Shown: positions 58,135 through 64,000 of the stretch, piece after piece
How the letters are laid out: every line of letters begins with the position of its first letter
How positions within the stretch are numbered: the first letter of the stretch is position 1
Notes under the pieces: model-generated
What the model saw: only the letters and a program-made list of their open reading frames with translations
Told to the model about the DNA's origin: nothing
Database searches by the model: none
Position numbers and translations under genes: made by a program
NCBI RefSeq assembly: GCF_002214185.1
Contig: NZ_CP022161.1
Span: 6,207,486 to 6,271,485 of the forward strand
DNA length: 64,000 bases
Source of the DNA: Streptomyces capitiformicae
GTDB taxonomy: Bacteria; Actinomycetota; Actinomycetes; Streptomycetales; Streptomycetaceae
Reading direction: 5' to 3'

Positions 58135-58824
58135 TCAGCTGGGTCCTGCCTTGTATCCGACGCCACGTACGGTCACCACGATCTCCGGCCGCTCGGGGTC
58201 CTTCTCGACCTTGGAGCGCAGCCGCTGCACATGAACGTTCACCAGACGGGTGTCCGCCGCGTGGCGGTATCCCCAGACCTGCTCCAGCAGGACCTCACGG
58301 GTGAACACCTGCCACGGCTTGCGGGCCAGCGCGACCAGCAGGTCGAACTCCAGCGGTGTCAGCGCGATCGACTGCCCGTCCCGCTTCACGGAGTGCCCGG
58401 CCACGTCGATGACCAGGTCTCCTATGGCGAGCTGCTCGGGAGCCGGCTCCTCCGACCTGCGCAGACGCGCCCGGATCCGGGCGACCAGTTCCTTCGGCTT
58501 GAACGGCTTGACGATGTAGTCGTCCGCGCCCGACTCGAGGCCGACCACCACATCCACGGTGTCGCTCTTCGCCGTGAGCATCACGATCGGTACCCCGGAC
58601 TCCGCCCTGATCAGGCGGCACACCTCGATACCGTCCCGGCCCGGCAGCATCAGATCGAGCAGCACAAGATCGGGTTTGGCCTCACGGAACGCGGCCAGCG
58701 CCTTGTCGCCGTCGGCTACGAAAGACGGCTCAAAACCTTCACCACGCAGCACAATGCCGAGCATCTCGGCCAGTGCGGTGTCGTCGTCGACGACAAGGAC
58801 TCGTCCCTTCATGAATGCCATCAT
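58135..58824 (-). CDS. mtrA: Response regulator MtrA
   Basis: 229 residues, OmpR/PhoB type. The receiver has VLVVDDDTALAEML and phospho-acceptor Asp in PDLVLLDLMLPGRDG. The winged helix has LTPLEFDLLVALARKPWQVF and RLVNVHVQRLRSKVE. Essentially identical in sequence to known Streptomyces MtrA, a global regulator of development and nitrogen and antibiotic genes. ATG 58824 or 58812 (MKGRVLVV) are both possible. A GTAAC-type direct repeat typical of MtrA targets overlaps the region just upstream. Confidence 0.97.
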   Translation of the reverse strand: MMAFMKGRVLVVDDDTALAEMLGIVLRGEGFEPSFVADGDKALAAFREAKPDLVLLDLMLPGRDGIEVCRLIRAESGVPIVMLTAKSDTVDVVVGLESGADDYIVKPFKPKELVARIRARLRRSEEPAPEQLAIGDLVIDVAGHSVKRDGQSIALTPLEFDLLVALARKPWQVFTREVLLEQVWGYRHAADTRLVNVHVQRLRSKVEKDPERPEIVVTVRGVGYKAGPS

Positions 58825-58828
58825 CCCA

Positions 58829-58844
58829 TTAACTAAATCGTTAC
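58829..58844 (-). promoter_or_regulatory. Putative MtrA autoregulatory site
   Basis: On the minus strand GTAAC-GATTTA-GTTAA is a near-match to the MtrA consensus of two GTAAC half-sites spaced by 6 bp. It spans the last codons and stop of mtnA and ends 5 bp before mtrA. Confidence 0.5.
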
Positions 58845-59978
58845 CTGGCGTGACCTGTCACACAGCTCCGCAAGAGCATCGGCTGTCACGGGCGACACGG
58901 CCCCTTCCTCGGTGACTATCGCCGTCACCAACTCGGGCGGCGTCACGTCGAACGCCGGGTTGTACGCCTGTGTCCCCAGGGGTGCCACCGGTATACCGCC
59001 TCCCGCTTCTGCTCCCGCCACCGGCACCTGGGGTGCGGTGATCTCGGTCACCTCATGACCTGCGCGTTGCTCCACCTCGATGGACGCCCCGTCGGGGGTG
59101 TCCGGGTCCACCGTCGTCACCGGCGCCACCACGATGAACGGCACGTGGTGGTACCGGGCCAGGACGGCGAGCGGGTACGTCCCCACCTTGTTCGCCACCG
59201 AACCGTCGGCGGCGATCCGGTCGGCCCCGACCAGTACCGCGTCCACCTCTCCGGCCGCGAACAGTGAGCCCGCGGCGTTGTCCGTGAGCAAGGTGTACGC
59301 CATTCCGCTGCGCGCCGCCTCATAGGCGGTGAGCCGGGCGCCCTGCAGCAGCGGCCGCGTCTCGTCCACCCACAGCCTGCGCAGCCGCCCCACACGGTGT
59401 GCCGCGAGGGCCACCGCGAACGCCGTGCCCTCACCGCCCGACACCAGAGACCCGGTGTTGCAGTGGGTGAGCACCCGGTGCCCACCAGCCGGCAGCAGTT
59501 CGTCGAGCAGCGCCAGCCCGTGCGCGGCCATGCGTTCGCTGGCCTGGGCGTCCTCCCGGTGCAGCGCCCGCGCGGCGGCGAGCGCGGCCTCGGCGGCCTG
59601 TTTCTGATCGCCTTCGCGGCCGAGTTCGGCCCGATACGCGGCGTGCGCCCGGCGCACGCCCACGGCGAGGTTCACCGCGGTGGGCCGGGCGCCCGCGAGT
59701 GCGTCGGCGGCCTCCTCCACGTCGAAGCCTCGCGCGGCGGCGAGCGCGATCCCGTATGCCCCCGCGATGCCCAGTAGCGGTGCCCCGCGCACGGCGAGCG
59801 AACGGATCGCCTCCACCAGCGCGGGCGCGTCCGTGCACACCAGCTCGACCTCTTCGGCCGGCAGCCTCGTCTGGTCGAGGAGGACCAGGACGGGGCCTTC
59901 GGGTGGCTCGTCCCAGCGGATCGCGGGTGTCTCGGTCGGCCGGATGTCGTCGCCGGATTGCGCGTGCTGATCAGCCAT
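58833..59978 (-). CDS. mtnA: S-methyl-5-thioribose-1-phosphate isomerase
   Basis: 381 residues of the eIF2B-like MtnA family, converting methylthioribose-1-phosphate to methylthioribulose-1-phosphate in methionine salvage. Diagnostic blocks are VRGAPLLGIAGAYG, LTHCNTGSL (catalytic Cys), WVDETRPLLQGARLTAYE and DAVLVGADRIAADGSVANKVGTY (catalytic Asp). ATG 59978 was chosen; the frame extends upstream without similarity. Its stop lies 8 bp from mtrA in the same direction, so read-through into mtrAB is likely. Confidence 0.95.
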   Translation of the reverse strand: MADQHAQSGDDIRPTETPAIRWDEPPEGPVLVLLDQTRLPAEEVELVCTDAPALVEAIRSLAVRGAPLLGIAGAYGIALAAARGFDVEEAADALAGARPTAVNLAVGVRRAHAAYRAELGREGDQKQAAEAALAAARALHREDAQASERMAAHGLALLDELLPAGGHRVLTHCNTGSLVSGGEGTAFAVALAAHRVGRLRRLWVDETRPLLQGARLTAYEAARSGMAYTLLTDNAAGSLFAAGEVDAVLVGADRIAADGSVANKVGTYPLAVLARYHHVPFIVVAPVTTVDPDTPDGASIEVEQRAGHEVTEITAPQVPVAGAEAGGGIPVAPLGTQAYNPAFDVTPPELVTAIVTEEGAVSPVTADALAELCDRSRQVTI

Positions 59979-60118
59979 GCGGTCAGTCTGCCCCGTATCC
60001 GGCGGACAATTGAAGGTGCGCAGCCCATACGGCCCCCGGTCACTTCTCGGACACCGCGTGGCACGATGGGCGCCAACCTGCCGCCGCGACCGCGGACGAG
60101 CACCGTGAAGGAGCGACG

Positions 60119-61513
60119 ATGAAGGACACTCCGGGCTGGGCCTCGCCCGGATCGGCCCCCTCGGACGGCGAGAAGCCGGACCAGCAGGGTGCCGCGCAGC
60201 CTGCTGACCAGGGTGGCACGGACCAGCCGCAGCCGTCGGACCACAGCGGCGCTGACCAGCCGCAGCCGTCGTCCAAGTGGTCCAAGGAGCAGCCCCCGCC
60301 CGCCCAGTGGAGCAATCCGAGCCCTCAGGGCCCCGGTCAGGCCCCGCCACCTCCGCCCGGGGCGGGCTGGGGCGGCCACCCCGGCCAACCACACCCGGGC
60401 GGCGGCCCGTACCCGGGCCCCGGCGGTTACGGCACCCCTGGCGGCTACGGGGCTCCCGGCGGCCACCCCGGTTACGGCACCCCCGGCTGGGGCGGCGGCG
60501 GTTGGGGCGGCCCCCCGCCCGCGGCCAAACCCGGTGTGATCCCGCTGCGCCCACTCGGTGTCGGCGAGATCCTCGACGGCGCGGTCTCCACCATGCGCAC
60601 GCACTGGCGCACGGTCCTCGGCATCTCCCTGACCGTCGCGGTCGTCACCCAGATCGCCGTCATCCTCTTCCAGGGCCTCGTCCTGAACGAAACGGCGAAC
60701 TCGGACGTCCTCAACGACCCGACCGCCACGCCCGGCGAGCTGACCGAAGCCCTGGGCGAGACACTGCTGAGCACCACCGCGGTCCTGCTGATCTCCCTGC
60801 TGGGCACGATCATCGCGACGGCCCTGCTGACGACCGTGACCAGCCGTGCCGTCCTCGGCAAGTCGGTCACCACCGCCGAGGCCTGGCGTGATGCCCGCCC
60901 GCAGCTGTTGAGGCTGTTCGGCCTGACCTTCCTGCTGCCCCTGATCGGCAGCGTGCTCATCGCCGTGGGCATCCTGCCCGGCCTCCTCATCGTCGCCTCG
61001 GGCGGGGGCGGCGGGGGCGCGCTGCTCGCCGTCCTCGGCGGACTCGGCGCTTTCGTTCTGGCCCTGTGGCTGTTGACCCGCTTCTCGCTCGCCTCGCCCG
61101 CGCTGATGCTGGAGAAGCAGGGCGTTTTCAAGTCGATGAACCGCTCCGTCAAGCTGGTGCGCGGCTCCTGGTGGCGGGTGTTCGGCATCCAGCTGCTCGC
61201 CATGATCATCGCCAATGTCGTGGCGTCGATCGTCGTGATCCCCTTCTCCGTCGCCGGCGCGCTCGTGGACGGAGACGGCGTCTCCTCGTTCCTCACCAGC
61301 AGCGGCACGACTCTCGGCTGGACGTACCTCGTCATCAGCGGCATCGGCGCGGTGATCGGAGCCACGCTCACCTTCCCGATCAGCGCCGGCGTCACGGTGC
61401 TCCTCTACGTCGACCAGCGCATCCGTCGCGAGGCCCTCGACCTCGAACTGGCCCGCGCCGCCGGCATCCAGGACTACGGCTCCGACGCCCGCGGCACGAC
61501 CCCGGGGAGCTGA
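60119..61513 (+). CDS. Multi-span membrane protein with Pro/Gly-rich N-terminus
   Basis: 464 residues. About 1-140 is a disordered Pro/Gly/Gln tail (repeated QPQPS, GGYGTPGG). After GVIPLRPLGVGEILDGAVSTMRTHWRTVLG come six hydrophobic segments. The pattern resembles the membrane domain of glycerophosphodiesterase-associated proteins, of unknown role. ATG follows GAAGGAGCGACG. First gene of an operon with DUF4129, DUF4350 and MoxR genes, a conserved actinobacterial group. Confidence 0.9.
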   Translation: MKDTPGWASPGSAPSDGEKPDQQGAAQPADQGGTDQPQPSDHSGADQPQPSSKWSKEQPPPAQWSNPSPQGPGQAPPPPPGAGWGGHPGQPHPGGGPYPGPGGYGTPGGYGAPGGHPGYGTPGWGGGGWGGPPPAAKPGVIPLRPLGVGEILDGAVSTMRTHWRTVLGISLTVAVVTQIAVILFQGLVLNETANSDVLNDPTATPGELTEALGETLLSTTAVLLISLLGTIIATALLTTVTSRAVLGKSVTTAEAWRDARPQLLRLFGLTFLLPLIGSVLIAVGILPGLLIVASGGGGGGALLAVLGGLGAFVLALWLLTRFSLASPALMLEKQGVFKSMNRSVKLVRGSWWRVFGIQLLAMIIANVVASIVVIPFSVAGALVDGDGVSSFLTSSGTTLGWTYLVISGIGAVIGATLTFPISAGVTVLLYVDQRIRREALDLELARAAGIQDYGSDARGTTPGS

Positions 61514-61517
61514 TGCG

Positions 61518-62246
61518 GTGAGACTGTCGGGGGGAGTACTGGCCGCCGTGCCGGCCTCGTGGCGCTCGGCGGACGAGCCACCGGTCACCCTCCCGCGCGA
61601 CCCCGCGCGGGAGGCGGCAGAGCGCGAGCTGTCCAAGGGGATGTACCACGAGAACGACCCCAGTTGGTACGAGCGCGCCATGGACGCCTTCTGGGAGTGG
61701 CTCGACAAACTGTTCGGCGCCGCCTCCGCCGCCACCCCGGGCGGCGCGCTCGGCCTCGCCGTCATCGTCCTGTTCATCCTGGCGCTCATCGGCGCCCTGT
61801 GGTGGCGCCTCGGCACCCCGCGCCGCACTCCCACCTCGTCCGCCACGCTCTTCGACGACCGCCCCCGCAGCGCCGCCGAACACCGCGCCGCCGCCGAGGC
61901 ACAGGCCGCCCAGGGCCGTTGGAACCAGGCCGTCCAGGAACGCATGCGTGCCATCGTCCGCTCCCTGGAGGAGCGCGCCCTGCTCGACGTACGCCCCGGC
62001 CGCACCGCCGACGAAGCGGCCTCCGAGGCAGGCGGCGCGCTCCCCGCCCATGCGGACCGACTGCGCGCCGCCGCCCGGGACTTCGACGACGTCACATACG
62101 GCGGCCGATCCGCATCCGAAGGAACGTACCGCCGCCTCGCCGCCCTCGACGACGACCTGGAGCACGCCAAGCCCGCACTTGTCGGCAGCAGCTCCCAGAG
62201 CGCGGCGAGCACGACCCACAGCACCCGCCAGGAGGCCGCCGAATGA
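61518..62246 (+). CDS. DUF4129 membrane protein
   Basis: 242 residues, GTG start 4 bp after the previous stop. One membrane segment ([21 protein letters not shown]) near residue 93 and a cytoplasmic C-terminal helical domain ([33 protein letters not shown]) define DUF4129. Such proteins accompany MoxR ATPases and DUF58 proteins. Its end overlaps the next gene by ATGA. Confidence 0.92.
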   Translation: MRLSGGVLAAVPASWRSADEPPVTLPRDPAREAAERELSKGMYHENDPSWYERAMDAFWEWLDKLFGAASAATPGGALGLAVIVLFILALIGALWWRLGTPRRTPTSSATLFDDRPRSAAEHRAAAEAQAAQGRWNQAVQERMRAIVRSLEERALLDVRPGRTADEAASEAGGALPAHADRLRAAARDFDDVTYGGRSASEGTYRRLAALDDDLEHAKPALVGSSSQSAASTTHSTRQEAAE

Positions 62247-63436
62247 CCACCGAGGCCACGCTCCCGTCCACCTCGGCCTCGCCCACCGCCCGCCAGGTGT
62301 GGACCCGCGCGCGCGGTGTCGTCATCGGGGCGGTCATCCTCCTGGCGGCTGCCGTCGTGATCGCCGTGATCCGCTCCGGCGCCGAGCACGGCCGCCTCGA
62401 CCCGCGCTCCGCCGACCCCAACGGCAGCCGTGCCGTCGCCGAACTCCTCGACGACCAGGGCGTGTCCACCCGCCTGGTCACCACCCTCGACGAGGCGAGC
62501 GCCGCGGCCGGCCCCGACACCACGGTCCTGGTCGCCGACCCGGACCGGCTGACCGACTCCCAGCAGAGCCGCCTCCGCGCGACGACCGAGACCTCCGGCG
62601 GCCGCACAGTCCTCGTCGCCCCCGACTCCCCGTCGGTGAGCACACTCGCTCCCGGCGTCGGCGCCGATCCCGCCCCGAGCTTCGACTCCACGCTCGCGCC
62701 CCGCTGCGACCTGCCCGCCGCCCGCCGCGCAGGCACCGCCGACACCGGCGGTGTCCGCTACCAGGTCACCGCCCGCGCCGCCGACACCTGCTACCCCAGC
62801 GAAGGACTGCCCACCCTGGTCCGCGTCCCGGCGGCCGAAGGGGGCGGCGACACCGTCGTACTCGGCGCCCCCGACATCCTCTACAACGACCGCCTCGACG
62901 ACGAGGGCAACGCCTCCCTCGCCCTCCAACTCCTCGGCTCGCGCCCCCATCTGGTCTGGTACCTCCCCTCACTCGCCGACGCTTCGGCAACCGACACAGA
63001 ACCCCGCAGCTTCTTCGACCTGCTCCCCTCCGGCTGGCTCTGGGGCACCCTGCAGCTCTTCATCGCAGCAGCCCTGGCCGCCCTCTGGCGGGCACGCCGA
63101 CTCGGCCCCCTGGTGCCCGAGAAACTCCCCGTCGCGATCCGCGCCTCCGAGACCGTCGAAGGCCGCGCCCGCCTCTACCGCAAGGCGAACGCCCGCGACC
63201 GCGCGGCCACCGCTCTTCGCTCCACCACCCGCACGCGCCTCGCCCCCCTCGTAGGTGTCCCCGTCTCCCGGGCGCACTCGCCCGAGGCCCTGCTCCCCGC
63301 CCTGTCCAGCCACCTCCACGGCGACGGACAGTCCCTGCACGCCCTCCTCTTCGGCCCGCCGCCCGGCGACGACACGGCCCTCATCGCCCTCACCGACCAA
63401 CTCGACGCCCTCGAAAGAGAGGTACGCCGTTCATGA
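62243..63436 (+). CDS. DUF4350 membrane protein
   Basis: 397 residues. Membrane segments near residues 28-47 ([19 protein letters not shown]) and 270-288 ([19 protein letters not shown]) flank an extracytoplasmic domain with [20 protein letters not shown]. The ATGA start overlaps the upstream stop, and the gene overlaps moxR in the same way. DUF4350 is a constant partner of MoxR/DUF4129 operons; function unknown. Confidence 0.92.
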   Translation: MTTEATLPSTSASPTARQVWTRARGVVIGAVILLAAAVVIAVIRSGAEHGRLDPRSADPNGSRAVAELLDDQGVSTRLVTTLDEASAAAGPDTTVLVADPDRLTDSQQSRLRATTETSGGRTVLVAPDSPSVSTLAPGVGADPAPSFDSTLAPRCDLPAARRAGTADTGGVRYQVTARAADTCYPSEGLPTLVRVPAAEGGGDTVVLGAPDILYNDRLDDEGNASLALQLLGSRPHLVWYLPSLADASATDTEPRSFFDLLPSGWLWGTLQLFIAAALAALWRARRLGPLVPEKLPVAIRASETVEGRARLYRKANARDRAATALRSTTRTRLAPLVGVPVSRAHSPEALLPALSSHLHGDGQSLHALLFGPPPGDDTALIALTDQLDALEREVRRS

Positions 63437-64000
63437 TGGACCCGACCACTGACAACGCCGGGACCACTGGGGATCCGGGCGCCGCCCGAGCCTCCCTGGA
63501 GGCCCTGCGCGCCGAGATCGCCAAAGCCGTGGTCGGCCAGGACCCCGCCGTGACCGGCCTCGTCGTCGCCCTCCTCTGCCGCGGCCACGTCCTGCTGGAA
63601 GGAGTCCCCGGGGTCGCCAAGACGTTGCTCGTCCGCGCCCTCGCAGCCGCGCTCGAACTCGATACCAAGCGCGTCCAGTTCACCCCGGACCTCATGCCGA
63701 GCGACGTCACCGGCTCCCTCGTCTACGACACCCGCACCGCTGAGTTCTCCTTCCAGCCCGGCCCTGTCTTCACGAACCTCCTCCTCGCCGACGAGATCAA
63801 CCGCACGCCCCCGAAGACCCAGTCGTCCCTCCTCGAAGCGATGGAGGAACGCCAGGTCACTGTCGACGGCACCCCCCGCCCCCTCCCCGAGCCGTTCCTG
63901 GTCGCCGCGACCCAGAACCCGGTCGAGTACGAGGGCACCTACCCGCTTCCGGAGGCCCAGCTGGACCGTTTCCTCCTCAAACTGACGGTCCCTCTCCCGT
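63433..64000 (+). CDS. MoxR-family AAA ATPase (3' end outside window)
   Basis: The first 189 residues are visible. Walker A is GVPGVAKT in [18 protein letters not shown]; Walker B is [23 protein letters not shown]; sensor-1-like [26 protein letters not shown] follows. MoxR ATPases act as chaperones that mature or activate protein complexes, usually with VWA or DUF58 partners encoded downstream. ATG 63433 overlaps the DUF4350 stop. Confidence 0.95.
   Translation, partial: MMDPTTDNAGTTGDPGAARASLEALRAEIAKAVVGQDPAVTGLVVALLCRGHVLLEGVPGVAKTLLVRALAAALELDTKRVQFTPDLMPSDVTGSLVYDTRTAEFSFQPGPVFTNLLLADEINRTPPKTQSSLLEAMEERQVTVDGTPRPLPEPFLVAATQNPVEYEGTYPLPEAQLDRFLLKLTVPLP

Overview
The window is about 72% GC chromosomal DNA of a Streptomyces. 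Codon third positions are almost all G or C. GTG and ATG starts with purine-rich ribosome binding sites alternate. The right half carries the conserved actinobacterial block mtnA-mtrA-mtrB-lpqB-comF-hpf-response regulator-secA-NAD glutamate dehydrogenase. From memory this matches the gene order around SCO2977 to SCO3018 of S. coelicolor, but I could not run a search. No rRNA, tRNA, insertion sequence or CRISPR array was seen.

Left part (1-16236). The 3' end of an FHA plus FtsK/SpoIIIE-type ATPase gene is followed by a three-gene sugar ABC importer (lipoprotein and two permeases, no own ATPase; one permease has an extra extracytoplasmic beta-domain). Next comes a wall-glycopolymer cluster. It holds two bifunctional GT2/CDP-glycerol glycerophosphotransferase genes, a GT2 with a beta-rich tail, and galE. 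A divergent ohr/ohrR peroxide-stress pair with two visible operator copies sits inside it. The cluster resumes at 27865-33640 with a TagG/TagH-type ABC exporter, a GT4 transferase and a third, larger TagF-type protein, so an accessory segment appears to split one wall-polymer locus in two.

Accessory segment (about 16237-27000). It begins with a small helical DUF6507-like protein translationally coupled to a 797-residue polymorphic-toxin-like protein. That protein has a WXG-like N-terminus, a Gly/Pro linker and a C-terminal domain with a nuclease-like core. Overlapping or close behind it come three paralogous putative immunity genes, the last one truncated, and a pentapeptide-repeat/YwqK-repeat protein. 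Then follow a regulator remnant lacking its HTH, a DUF397 protein, an ADP-ribosylglycohydrolase, and a TetR/hydrolase pair with twin operators and a TTA codon in the hydrolase.

Right part (33800-64000). Two tandem Ser/Thr kinases come first; the second appears to start at an ATT codon. They are followed by the large NAD-glutamate dehydrogenase, PfpI, HAD, DUF6912 and Rv3235-like genes, secA, a GNAT acetyltransferase and a YcaQ-like DNA glycosylase. A LuxR-type response regulator, hpf, comF (with an 81-bp minisatellite insertion), lpqB, mtrB, mtrA and mtnA come next, all on the minus strand. A MoxR-type operon begins at 60119 and runs off the window end. Several dispersed intergenic repeat families and tandem repeats, one of which multiplies a start codon and ribosome binding site four times, are recorded as findings.
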